A stretch of 15,735 nt of DNA from assembly GCA_946999045.1 (NCBI GenBank), contig CAMQBR010000046.1:1-15735 (forward strand), read 5' to 3'. The position numbers and the translations under genes are program-made. Positions within the stretch are counted from its first letter, which is position 1. Every line of letters starts with the position of its first letter. The notes beneath the pieces were generated by a model, which searched no databases, was not told the origin of the DNA, and saw only the letters and a program-made list of their open reading frames with translations. Origin of the DNA: an uncultured Prevotella sp. (GTDB taxonomy: Bacteria; Bacteroidota; Bacteroidia; Bacteroidales; Bacteroidaceae). Below, piece after piece: positions 6,658 through 14,635 of this stretch.

Positions 6658-7482
6658 TTAGAAACTACGCAACCACGCTTGTAGGTCTAAACGCATTTCT
6701 ACGTGATATCTATACCTACTATCAAATCCATATCCATGCCCTCCAGAAGGATAAACGTGCAAAGAGGCAGGTACATCATGACGATATAGTTCAAAATAAT
6801 AGTTCACACCATTTGCTGGCTGCACCACGTTGTCATCGTCTGACAAAGCAATAAAGGCTCTCGGTGTAGCACGTGTTACCTGTATGTCGTTGCTATATTC
6901 ACGCTCCTCACGCTTGCTTGGCTTACGTCCTAACAAATTGTCGTGCGACTCTTTGTGGGTAAAATCAGGCATCATCGTAATGATGGGATAAAACAGAATC
7001 TGAAAGTTGGGCTTGGCATCCCCTTTACTATGTGTTGCAATGGTAGAGGCCAAATGGCCTCCTGCCGATGACCCCATAATGCCCACATCGTTTCGATTGA
7101 TGTGCCACGCCTGCGCATGCTGCCTTACCAGTCTCATAGCTTGCTCGGCATCGCTAATAGGTACTTGTACTACACCGTTGGGTAGTCGATATTTCAACAC
7201 AATTGCCGCAATACCCATATCATTGAAGAATGGTGCCCATGCTGTACCTTCGTTTTCCATGGAAAGTTTGGCATAGCCTCCGCCAGGGCAAATCACGATG
7301 GCACGCCCCGTAGCACGCTTGGCATCGGGTAAGAACACACGTACCTTAGCTGTATCGGTATCAACTTCAGTAGAATATGGGGCTTTGCCTTGCCATAAAT
7401 TTATATCTAAAACAGTTTGTGCCATGGCATTCATGGACAGTGCAACTGCAAAGACGACTGCTAAAAAATATTTCAAAAACAT
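6658..7482 (-). CDS. Secreted alpha/beta hydrolase, acetyl-xylan-esterase-like
   Basis: This 274-residue protein has a clear Sec signal (hydrophobic core, then NAMA before QTVLDINLW, cleavage probably after Ala21). The mature part follows the BD-FAE/acetyl-xylan-esterase-like alpha/beta hydrolase plan. The oxyanion segment is ICPGGGY at 64-70. The nucleophile elbow GSSAG has Ser139, the acid is in SDDDNVV (likely Asp217), and the base is His249 in GGHGYG. All three catalytic residues are present and length is normal for a single-domain esterase. Family members remove acetyl or other acyl groups from plant or host glycans in the periplasm or outside the cell; the actual substrate cannot be read here. 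It has its own promoter (7529-7560) and no glycan-utilisation neighbours such as SusC/SusD, so it is not part of a visible polysaccharide locus. Confidence 0.88.
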   Translation of the reverse strand: MFLKYFLAVVFAVALSMNAMAQTVLDINLWQGKAPYSTEVDTDTAKVRVFLPDAKRATGRAIVICPGGGYAKLSMENEGTAWAPFFNDMGIAAIVLKYRLPNGVVQVPISDAEQAMRLVRQHAQAWHINRNDVGIMGSSAGGHLASTIATHSKGDAKPNFQILFYPIITMMPDFTHKESHDNLLGRKPSKREEREYSNDIQVTRATPRAFIALSDDDNVVQPANGVNYYFELYRHDVPASLHVYPSGGHGYGFDSRYRYHVEMRLDLQAWLRSF

Positions 7483-7528
7483 AGATAGTAAGTTTTTACA
7501 TTATCAAATTATAAATTGAAGACATTGA

Positions 7529-7560
7529 CAAAGGTACTACTTGTTACTGTCTTATCCAAA
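7529..7560 (-). promoter_or_regulatory. Promoter of the secreted esterase gene
   Basis: Reading leftward, TTTG (7560-7557) is followed after 20 nt by TACCTTTG (7536-7529), an excellent Bacteroidota -33/-7 pair. The leader to the ATG at 7482 would be about 40 nt. Confidence 0.75.
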
Positions 7561-7661
7561 ATTAAAAACATTTTTTCAATATTCATACTAAAAAGTATCA
7601 ATATTGATTGAATAAACAACAAAAGAAAGAGATTAAATATCAAGTACTGAAAAGTTTTTAG

Positions 7662-7730
7662 TACTTTTGTAGAAAAAGAATTAAGAAGTAATAAAGACTC
7701 AATATAAATCAACAGGATACACCATATTTG
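7662..7730 (+). promoter_or_regulatory. Candidate promoter boxes for the Nudix gene
   Basis: TACTTTTG at 7662-7669 matches TAnnTTTG exactly. CATATTTG at 7723-7730 matches at all but the first base and lies only 16 nt before the ATG. Neither has a clear TTG at the expected distance, so which one is used is uncertain. Confidence 0.4.
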
Positions 7731-7745
7731 TATCAAATAAAATAA

Positions 7746-8264
7746 ATGACAATGATACATCTCTTAGAAAAATTTAAGTATTGTCCCGTCTGCGGTAGTC
7801 AACATTTTATAATAAAAGACGAGAAAAGTAAAGAATGCGAAGACTGCCACTTTCAATATTACATGAACCCCAGTGCAGCTAATGTAGCACTTATTTATAA
7901 TCATAAAGGCGAAATATTGGTCGTTCGCCGCAAACAAGAACCTGCCAAAGGTACTTTAGATTTACCTGGAGGGTTTATCGATGCACACGAAACAGGCGAA
8001 GAAGGCGTAATACGAGAAGTAAAGGAGGAAACTAACTTAGATGTAACTAAAGCCACTTATCTGTTTAGTTTGCCTAATAAATATAGGTACAGTGGACTGG
8101 ATATTCCTACATTAGATATGTTTTTCCGTTGTGAAGTTTCTGATTTTGCACCTTTATTGGCTGGCGATGATGCAGAAGAAATAATGTGGATAGCTCCACA
8201 GAGCATTCATACCGAAGAGTTTGGATTGAGATCTATTAGAGAGGGATTGAGAAAGTTGATATAG
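7746..8264 (+). CDS. Zinc-ribbon Nudix hydrolase
   Basis: The 172-residue protein has an N-terminal zinc ribbon with two Cys pairs (Cys13/Cys16 in CPVCGS and Cys31/Cys34 in CEDC), as in NudC-type NADH pyrophosphatases but without their extra N-terminal domain. The Nudix box follows: G76 in GGFIDAHE, Glu82, then REVKEET at 90-96. This gives the metal-binding REUXEE core with Glu91, Glu94 and Glu95. The usual Gly of the final EEXGU is Asn97. The family cleaves nucleoside diphosphates linked to another group (NADH, ADP-ribose, dNTPs, capped RNA); substrate cannot be told from sequence. ATG 7746 is used; a second ATG two codons later is equally possible. It stands alone and converges on the hydrolase gene ending at 8456. 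Confidence 0.92.
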   Translation: MTMIHLLEKFKYCPVCGSQHFIIKDEKSKECEDCHFQYYMNPSAANVALIYNHKGEILVVRRKQEPAKGTLDLPGGFIDAHETGEEGVIREVKEETNLDVTKATYLFSLPNKYRYSGLDIPTLDMFFRCEVSDFAPLLAGDDAEEIMWIAPQSIHTEEFGLRSIREGLRKLI

Positions 8265-8309
8265 CATCCACCTCCCTGCCCTCCCCCCATGTGGGAATGA
8301 AGCTATGCT

Positions 8310-8323
8310 GGTTCTATAAATTA
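8310..8323 (+). repeat. 14-nt match to the GGTTCTATAAATTA repeat end
   Basis: GGTTCTATAAATTA is identical to the bases just inside GGGC at 1306-1319 and 14643-14656. The flanks do not align, so it is either a remnant of another copy or a chance AT-rich match. It lies in the gap between convergent genes, next to a C/G-run patch at 8275-8300. Confidence 0.45.
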
Positions 8324-8455
8324 GCTTAATGGCACTAAGCCATAACTTTTTGCATACAAAAATATAAGTTTTTACCACATATATGAATTATTTGCGTAAT
8401 TAGCGAAATCTACGAGAAAAAAAATCCTACCAGCGAGAAAATAATGAAATGAAAA

Positions 8456-9415
8456 TTACTTAATGTATTGTTCCACAAAGTTTTTCACCACTTTTATATA
8501 TTCTTTCTTGTGCTTTTGATAGCTCCGAGCATGCTTGGCACCATACGCAATCCATAGCTGTTTGGGATATGGTTTGCCATGATAAAGGGAATAAACCATT
8601 TGAGTAGGCACGTAGGTGTCGTTATCTCCATGAATAAACAACATAGGCTTGTGGCATTTAGAGACTTGCTTCAGCGGACAAGCCTCTCCAAATGACCAAC
8701 CAAAGCATACTTTGTTTAATGCACTTGTGGTATAAAGCAAAGGAAAAGGCGGTAAGTTAAATAGCTGTTTAAGTTTATAAGCAAACTCATCCCAAACCGA
8801 TGTGTAACCACAATCTTCCACAAAGCACTTCACATAATTAGGCGTTTGTTCGCCCGATACACACATGGTAAGTGCCGCTCCCATAGAGATACCATGCACT
8901 ACCTGTTGGGTATGCCCCGTAGAATCACGAAACAGAGAGTCAGCTATCTGCATCCATTTGAGTACATCATGCCGCTCGTTCCACCCCATTTGCACCCACT
9001 TACCATCACTTTGTCCATGTGCGTGGTGATCTGGTATCAGCAAGTTATACCCCATTTGCGCATAAATATGCCCAATCATCATCATGCTTGCATTGCTATC
9101 CGTGTATCCATGGAGCAAGATTGCCGTCTTGTTCGTTGACTTATGTGCATAGATAAAAATACCATGATGCTGCTCATTGCCCTGCATGGTTACCATAGTA
9201 TCGTGTATAAGGTGTTGATTTACCAAGCTATCTACCCATGGCCTTATTTCTGGATAAGTAGTTGAGATGCTGTCGTATCGATGATTGTAATTTGCCATAG
9301 TATACCATGTACGATGCAAGGCAAACGACATGAAGTAATAACTGCTGCCCAACAATATGATAACAATAACAGCTAACAAAACAAGCAACGTTATTTTTAT
9401 TTGCTTTCTCTTCAT
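8456..9415 (-). CDS. Membrane-anchored alpha/beta hydrolase (S33/lysophospholipase-like)
   Basis: The 319-residue protein has a basic N-terminus (MKRKQIK) and one hydrophobic helix at about 8-30 with no clear cleavage site, so it is likely anchored in the inner membrane with the enzyme facing the periplasm. The catalytic domain has oxyanion-hole HGYTDS at 102-107, a DHHAHGQSDG segment near 129-138, nucleophile elbow GISMG with Ser177, acid in HGDNDTYVP (likely Asp266) and base His295 in AKHARSY. This is the serine aminopeptidase/BAAT/lysophospholipase-like group common in Bacteroidota. Substrate is unknown. It has its own promoter (9441-9471), divergent from the Ca2+-ATPase operon. Length and all triad residues are normal. 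Confidence 0.88.
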   Translation of the reverse strand: MKRKQIKITLLVLLAVIVIILLGSSYYFMSFALHRTWYTMANYNHRYDSISTTYPEIRPWVDSLVNQHLIHDTMVTMQGNEQHHGIFIYAHKSTNKTAILLHGYTDSNASMMMIGHIYAQMGYNLLIPDHHAHGQSDGKWVQMGWNERHDVLKWMQIADSLFRDSTGHTQQVVHGISMGAALTMCVSGEQTPNYVKCFVEDCGYTSVWDEFAYKLKQLFNLPPFPLLYTTSALNKVCFGWSFGEACPLKQVSKCHKPMLFIHGDNDTYVPTQMVYSLYHGKPYPKQLWIAYGAKHARSYQKHKKEYIKVVKNFVEQYIK

Positions 9416-9440
9416 TTTATAAATATCTTTTATAGTGCAT

Positions 9441-9471
9441 CAAAGGTAATCAATATACTCGAAAAGCTCAA
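9441..9471 (-). promoter_or_regulatory. Promoter of the membrane-anchored hydrolase
   Basis: Leftward TTG (9471-9469) is followed after 20 nt by TACCTTTG (9448-9441), matching the -33/-7 consensus. The leader to ATG 9415 is about 20 nt. Confidence 0.7.
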
Positions 9472-9545
9472 TTGCTGCATTACTTATCCTCCCTTATTTT
9501 TTAAATTATTAGCAAATAAAGACACGTGGAAATAGGGCCTTTTGC

Positions 9546-9576
9546 TTTGAAATCATTGCAAATTACCGTAACTTTG
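9546..9576 (+). promoter_or_regulatory. Promoter of the Ca2+-ATPase operon
   Basis: TTTG at 9546-9549 and TAACTTTG at 9569-9576 are separated by exactly 19 nt, an ideal Bacteroidota promoter. The -7 box ends only 7 nt before the ATG at 9584 and 13 nt before a second in-frame ATG at 9590, so the mRNA should have almost no leader. Confidence 0.75.
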
Positions 9577-9583
9577 CAAAAAT

Positions 9584-12208
9584 ATGAATATGAAACAGAT
9601 AAAAAATCCTAATGTGTCAACCCAAGGATTGACTGAGGAACAGATTGTTGAAAGCAGACAACAACATGGCAATAATGTGTTGACTCCACCAAAGACAACA
9701 CCGCTATGGAAATTGTATCTCAACAAATATACCGATCCTATCATTCAAATTTTGTTAATAGCAGCCTTTATTTCATTAGCTTTGGCTATTATTGAAGGCG
9801 ATTTTATTGAAACCATAGGTATCTTTGTAGCTATCTTCTTTGCTACAACTATCGGCTTTTACTTTGAGAGAGATGCCGCCAAAAAGTTTAATATCTTAAA
9901 TGCTTTGAACGAAGACTCTCTAGTAAAAATACGACGTAATGGTAAGATAACGGAGATAGCACGCAAAGAAGTTGTGGTAGGCGATGTAATTTTAATAGAA
10001 GTAGGTGATGAGATACCAGCCGATGCGCTGCTTATTGACTCTACAGATTTAATGATTGATGAGTCTTCTTTAACGGGCGAGCCCATCTGTAGCAAGTATG
10101 CTGATACAGAAAATGAACACGCCAAAAACGATAACACCTATCCTTGCAATATAATTTTACGCAGTACAATGGTGATGAATGGACATGGTACCGCTATTGT
10201 TATTGCCGTTGGAGATGAGACAGAAATAGGTAAGGTAGCACGAAAGACAACAGAAAACACCAATGTACAGACACCTCTCAACAAACAACTAAACAAATTA
10301 GCTTCGCTTATCTCTAAAGTAGGATTCTCTATTGCGGTGGCTGCTTTCGTTATCTTCTTAACACACGATATCTTAGTAAACAATGAAGTGTGGAAAAGTG
10401 TCAACTATCTTAAAATGGCAGAGGTGGTATTAAAATACTTTATGACTGCCGTAACACTCATGGTAGTAGCTGTTCCTGAAGGATTACCTATGGCTGTAAC
10501 CTTGAGTTTGGCACTCAATATGCGCCGAATGCTCAAAAATAACAACCTTGTTCGTAAGTTGCATGCTTGCGAAACCATGGGAGCTGTAACCGTTATTTGT
10601 ACAGACAAAACGGGCACTTTGACCCAAAACAAGATGACTGTGATGCAGGTAAGTGGTAAAGAATCGATTAATACTGTTGCTAATGATAGCTTGTTGGCAC
10701 AAGCCATAGCACTAAATACAACTGCCGAATTAGGTACTGAGGGCGGAATTGGTAATCCTACAGAGATCGCTCTCCTTACATGGATGCAGAAGGTAGGGGT
10801 ACCCTATCAGCCTATTCGTTCATCTTTCAAGATTATTAAGCAACTACCTTTCTCTACCGAACACAAGTATATGGCTACCATTGCCCAGGTTAATAACGCT
10901 TATTACTTATTTATGAAGGGAGCTCCAGAGATAGTTATGGGCTTTTGCCTGCTAAATGAGCAAGAGAAGCAGCAATACATTGATACCTTATTAGGCTATC
11001 AAAACAAGGCAATGCGCACATTGGCATTTGCTTGTAAATCTTTGAAAGAAAATGAAGCACTGCAAGATGACATTACTACATTGCTACAATCATTAAGTAT
11101 GCAAGCCGTAGCAGCCATTAGCGACCCTATTCGTGAGGATGTACCAGAAGCGGTACAGCAATGTCAGCAAGCTGGTATTCAAATAAAAATGGTTACTGGC
11201 GATATTGAAGCTACAACGAAAGAGATAGCTCGACAAATAGGAATATGGCATGCTGATACGCCAAAAGAGGCGGCTATTACTGGATCTACTTGGGGGGCGT
11301 TAACTGATGAGGAGGCTTACGAGCGTGCTAAAGTGTTGAAAGTAATGTCGCGTGCCCGCCCTACCGACAAACAACGCTTGGTAGAAATATTACAACGACA
11401 AGGCGAAGTTGTAGCGGTTACAGGTGATGGAACTAACGATGCACCAGCTTTACACTATGCTCATGTGGGCTTGTCGCTTGGTTCTGGTACGAGCGTTGCT
11501 AAAGAAGCCAGCGACATCACCTTGTTGGACGATTCTTTTAAATCGATAGCAAATGCCGTTATGTGGGGACGTTCGTTGTATAAGAACATTCAACGATTCC
11601 TCTTCTTCCAGTTAATTGTGAACATTACAGCCTTACTCTTGGTACTGGGAGGTTCGTTTGTGGGAGTAGAAATTCCACTCACCGTAACGCAAATGCTATG
11701 GGTGAACCTTATCATGGACACCTTTGCAGCCATGGCTTTGGCTACATTGCCTCCTTCAAAAGATGTAATGAAAGAGAAACCTCGCAAACAAGCCGACTTT
11801 ATTCTTACCAAACCCATGCAATGGAATATTCTGATTTGTGGACTTACCTTCTTCATTGCTATGTTTGCTTTACTCATCTATGACGAATGGAAATTCTGTG
11901 AAGACGTACCTGTACACGAACTTACTATGTTCTTTACCACCTTTGTGATGATGCAATTATGGAACCTATTCAATGCAAAAGCACTGGGTACAAAGTATTC
12001 TTCGTTCCATGGCTTGTGGAAAGACAAAGGTTTGTTGCTGGTTTTACTCATAGTTATTATTGGCCAGTGGCTCATTGTAACCTTTGGTGGCAAAATGTTC
12101 CGCACCGTTCCCCTATCATTTTCCGATTGGCTCATCATCATTGTTAGTACCTCTATCGTGCTATGGATAGGCGAATTATGGCGTTGGATAAAACGTACAC
12201 ATGGATAA
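9584..12208 (+). CDS. P-type Ca2+-transporting ATPase (P2 type)
   Basis: The 874-residue protein has the full P-type ATPase plan. An N-terminal cation-ATPase domain (LTEEQIVESRQQHGNN) precedes the first membrane pair. The actuator TGEP is at 164-167, and the ion-binding fourth helix carries PEGLP from Pro298. The phosphorylated Asp341 is in DKTGTLTQNKMTV. A nucleotide-binding domain includes the FMKGAPE segment. The hinge TGDGTNDAP is at 613-621. Six C-terminal membrane segments follow, with WVNLIMDTFAA in the sixth. These features fit the plasma-membrane/secretory-pathway Ca2+-ATPase group rather than Na/K or heavy-metal pumps. It would use ATP to export Ca2+ (possibly Mn2+) across the inner membrane. 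It leads a four-gene operon and is followed after 6 nt by the HAD gene. Start at 9584 or 9590 cannot be decided; both are in frame. Confidence 0.94.
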   Translation: MNMKQIKNPNVSTQGLTEEQIVESRQQHGNNVLTPPKTTPLWKLYLNKYTDPIIQILLIAAFISLALAIIEGDFIETIGIFVAIFFATTIGFYFERDAAKKFNILNALNEDSLVKIRRNGKITEIARKEVVVGDVILIEVGDEIPADALLIDSTDLMIDESSLTGEPICSKYADTENEHAKNDNTYPCNIILRSTMVMNGHGTAIVIAVGDETEIGKVARKTTENTNVQTPLNKQLNKLASLISKVGFSIAVAAFVIFLTHDILVNNEVWKSVNYLKMAEVVLKYFMTAVTLMVVAVPEGLPMAVTLSLALNMRRMLKNNNLVRKLHACETMGAVTVICTDKTGTLTQNKMTVMQVSGKESINTVANDSLLAQAIALNTTAELGTEGGIGNPTEIALLTWMQKVGVPYQPIRSSFKIIKQLPFSTEHKYMATIAQVNNAYYLFMKGAPEIVMGFCLLNEQEKQQYIDTLLGYQNKAMRTLAFACKSLKENEALQDDITTLLQSLSMQAVAAISDPIREDVPEAVQQCQQAGIQIKMVTGDIEATTKEIARQIGIWHADTPKEAAITGSTWGALTDEEAYERAKVLKVMSRARPTDKQRLVEILQRQGEVVAVTGDGTNDAPALHYAHVGLSLGSGTSVAKEASDITLLDDSFKSIANAVMWGRSLYKNIQRFLFFQLIVNITALLLVLGGSFVGVEIPLTVTQMLWVNLIMDTFAAMALATLPPSKDVMKEKPRKQADFILTKPMQWNILICGLTFFIAMFALLIYDEWKFCEDVPVHELTMFFTTFVMMQLWNLFNAKALGTKYSSFHGLWKDKGLLLVLLIVIIGQWLIVTFGGKMFRTVPLSFSDWLIIIVSTSIVLWIGELWRWIKRTHG

Positions 12209-12214
12209 GAAGTC

Positions 12215-12829
12215 ATGAAGAGGGGGATAAAAAACATCATATTCGATTTAGGTGGCATACTGGTTGGCTTGAATAAGCAACGTAGTGTGCAGGCCTTTCA
12301 ACAAATAGGGGCAGCCAATGTGGCAAAATATGTAGAAGAACATCTTACCGCTGACTTGTTTTTAGAGATAGAAACAGGAAAGATGGATACTGCTGAATTT
12401 TGTAATGAAGTACGCTCTATGGCACAATGTTCAGCGAAAGATGAGGAGATTATCTGGGCATGGAACCAACTATTAACTGGTATACCCAATAAGAAAAAAC
12501 AACGACTCATACAACTAAAACAAAGGCATCGTTTGTTTTTGTTGAGCAATACCAACAAGATGCACTGGCAGAAATGTACTAAGGACTTCTTTCCTTATCT
12601 AGAATATACAGCCAATAGCTACTTTGAAAAAGTGTATCTATCATACGAGATGCACCTGTCTAAGCCTCATAGCAATATTTTTACATCGGTTTTAGAAACC
12701 TCAAAGCTGCTTCCTGCTGAAACATTATTTATAGACGACTCGTTAGAAAACTGCCAATCGGCAGCAAATTTGGGTATTGAAGTGCTGCACGATGCAACTG
12801 GTAACAATTGGTTGAAATACACAGAGTAG
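12215..12829 (+). CDS. HAD-superfamily phosphatase (subfamily IA-like)
   Basis: The 204-residue protein has all four HAD motifs. Motif I is IIFDLGGILV with nucleophile Asp11. Motif II is LLSNTN with Ser111. Lys150 lies in SKPHSNIF, and motif IV is FIDDSLENC with Asp174/Asp175. A helical cap lies between residues about 17 and 85. Position 13, the usual second Asp of DxD, is Gly, as in the YihX-like FDLGNV group, whose members are still phosphatases on small sugar phosphates. It starts 6 nt after the ATPase and ends one base before the ribF ATG, so translation is probably coupled. Its place next to ribF suggests, as inference only, a flavin-pathway substrate such as the ribitylamino-pyrimidine phosphate handled by HAD enzymes YigB/YbjI in Escherichia coli. 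A general sugar-phosphate role is equally possible. Confidence 0.88.
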   Translation: MKRGIKNIIFDLGGILVGLNKQRSVQAFQQIGAANVAKYVEEHLTADLFLEIETGKMDTAEFCNEVRSMAQCSAKDEEIIWAWNQLLTGIPNKKKQRLIQLKQRHRLFLLSNTNKMHWQKCTKDFFPYLEYTANSYFEKVYLSYEMHLSKPHSNIFTSVLETSKLLPAETLFIDDSLENCQSAANLGIEVLHDATGNNWLKYTE

Positions 12830-12830
12830 A

Positions 12831-13775
12831 ATGAAAATCATATATTTGGATCATAACACTCAACAAACAACACCTTGTGTTGCAACTATTGGTTTTTTTG
12901 ATGGGGTGCATCGTGGCCATCAGTTTATTATCAAAAACATGGTGCAGCAGGCTCATCAAGCAGGTATGGAGGCTACGGTGATAAGCTTTAGCCAGCATCC
13001 ACAGCAGGTATTACAACCTAATAGAAGTCCAATGTTGTTGACTACGATTGAAGAAAAACTATCATTGCTCCAACAAACGGGTGTAGATAATGTGATTATC
13101 CTGAACTTTACGCCCCAAATAGCAGCATTATCAGCTCAGCAATTTATGGAAAATATCTTATTAAAACAATTGCAAGTAAAGCAATTGCTGATAGGATATG
13201 ACAATAGGTTTGGCTCTCGTCAAGAAGATACTTTTAAGGATTATGTTCGCTATGGAAAAGCCTTGGGTATAAAAGTTGCACAGAGTTGCGAGTTTATTGA
13301 AACGATATTAGATACCCATATCAGTTCTTCTGTTATCAGAAAGTTACTTATTAAGGGCGATGTTTCTTTGGCACATCAATGTTTGGGCTACCCCTATACC
13401 CTTACAGCACATGTAATTAATGGGATGAAAGAAGGTAGAAAAATAGGCTTTCCAACAGCTAATCTATCAATAAACGAACTCAACAAACTTATTCCTGCAA
13501 AGGGAGTGTATGCCGTAAAAGCTCAAATTGATGCTGAAGAAACATGGTATCAGGGCATGACATGCATCAGCAATCGTCCTACATTCAACGGAACATCGCT
13601 ATCTATAGAAACAAATATCCTTGATAACTTTCATCAAAATATCTATGGCTGTAAACTCTCAGTAGCTTTTTACAAACGTCTTCGCAGTGAGCAGAAGTTT
13701 AATACAATTAATGACTTATGTGCACAAATAGAGGTAGATAAACGCAATGTAAAACAATTTTTTAGTAAGAAATGA
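12831..13775 (+). CDS. ribF: Bifunctional riboflavin kinase/FAD synthetase RibF
   Basis: RibF phosphorylates riboflavin to FMN and adenylylates FMN to FAD. The 314-residue product is the normal length. The N-terminal nucleotidyltransferase domain has the HxGH-like GFFDGVHRGH at 21-30, IGYDNRFG near 121-128 and the SSSVIR motif at 165-170. The C-terminal flavokinase domain has GYPYTLTAHV, GRKIGFPTANL at 202-212, NRPTF at 248-252, the acid E260 in SIETNI, and YKRLRSEQKF near the end. The start lies one base after the HAD stop codon. The stop overlaps the next ATG by four bases (13772-13775), so the last three operon genes are tightly coupled. Confidence 0.97.
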   Translation: MKIIYLDHNTQQTTPCVATIGFFDGVHRGHQFIIKNMVQQAHQAGMEATVISFSQHPQQVLQPNRSPMLLTTIEEKLSLLQQTGVDNVIILNFTPQIAALSAQQFMENILLKQLQVKQLLIGYDNRFGSRQEDTFKDYVRYGKALGIKVAQSCEFIETILDTHISSSVIRKLLIKGDVSLAHQCLGYPYTLTAHVINGMKEGRKIGFPTANLSINELNKLIPAKGVYAVKAQIDAEETWYQGMTCISNRPTFNGTSLSIETNILDNFHQNIYGCKLSVAFYKRLRSEQKFNTINDLCAQIEVDKRNVKQFFSKK

Positions 13776-14548
13776 AATCAATAGGAAAAGCAGTTGCAAA
13801 TGTTGGATGGTATTTGGTTGTATTTATCCTTATTCAAATGACTACATTCTTTGTTATACAAAGTATTATTAAGACAGATATAACCTACAGCCTTACTGCT
13901 CTGATTATAGCCACTGCCATATCTAACATCATAACACTGTTTATCTTTACAAAATGTCATTGGGTTTTATTCCAGCAATTTGCACATAACATAAATTCTG
14001 TAAAAACGTTACTGTGGATTATCATTATGGCTTTAAGCACTCAAATGCCTTCTATGTGGATGATAGAACACCTCAATGCCGCAATGCCCGACAATGTTAC
14101 GAATGTACTTACTACATTATTAAGCAATGGATGGGGCGTTATAGTCGTAGCTTTTTTAACACCTATCGTAGAAGAATTTGTATTTAGAGGAGCTATTTTA
14201 CGCAAATTACAACAAGCCTTTCATCAACAATCACCATGGATAGCCATTGCCATATCCGCTCTATTATTTGGTTTGGTACATGGCAATATGGCACAAATGC
14301 CACACGCTTTCCTCTTAGGCTTATTGTTAGGTTGGTTGTATGTTCGCACCAACAGTCTTATTCCTTCTATTCTCTTTCATATAACTATCAATTCTTCTAC
14401 CATTATATTAAATTACACTCTCCCCAATGCAGAGACCTCAAAACTCATTGATACATTTGGTGGTAACGCTCTATTGCTGTGGAGTTCACTCAGTCTCTCC
14501 CTTATCATCTTTGTTATATCTATACAAAGAACAATTCATAACACATAA
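13772..14548 (+). CDS. CPBP-family intramembrane metalloprotease
   Basis: The 258-residue protein has about seven to eight hydrophobic segments and the three CPBP (Rce1/Abi-like) glutamate-protease motifs in order. These are EExxxR at 134-139 (VEEFVFRG), FxxxH at 166-170 (FGLVHGN) and HxxxN at 203-207 (HITIN). All proposed catalytic and metal-binding residues are intact. Bacterial members include bacteriocin-immunity proteins and membrane-protein processing enzymes; many have no known substrate. Overlap of its ATG with the ribF stop shows operon membership, which argues for a housekeeping membrane role here rather than bacteriocin immunity, since no bacteriocin genes are near. A weak terminator follows within 30 nt. 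Confidence 0.9.
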   Translation: MKSIGKAVANVGWYLVVFILIQMTTFFVIQSIIKTDITYSLTALIIATAISNIITLFIFTKCHWVLFQQFAHNINSVKTLLWIIIMALSTQMPSMWMIEHLNAAMPDNVTNVLTTLLSNGWGVIVVAFLTPIVEEFVFRGAILRKLQQAFHQQSPWIAIAISALLFGLVHGNMAQMPHAFLLGLLLGWLYVRTNSLIPSILFHITINSSTIILNYTLPNAETSKLIDTFGGNALLLWSSLSLSLIIFVISIQRTIHNT

Positions 14549-14552
14549 ATTT

Positions 14553-14575
14553 TCTCGCAAATGAGAGTTTTTTTT
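14553..14575 (+). terminator. Weak terminator after the four-gene operon
   Basis: A 4-bp stem TCTC/GAGA (14553-14556 with 14563-14566, extendable by one wobble pair) is followed by G and then eight T. The stem is short, so efficiency is uncertain, but its position 5 nt past the last stop codon fits. Confidence 0.5.
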
Positions 14576-14635
14576 CGAAGATTTTACTAATTATGCCAAT
14601 AATATATATGTAACTTCTTACCCATATTTATTAAC

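Noticed and set aside
13772..14548. CPBP protease as part of a bacteriocin-immunity or abortive-infection system
   Set aside because: It overlaps ribF in a housekeeping operon and no bacteriocin, toxin or phage-defence gene is intact nearby.
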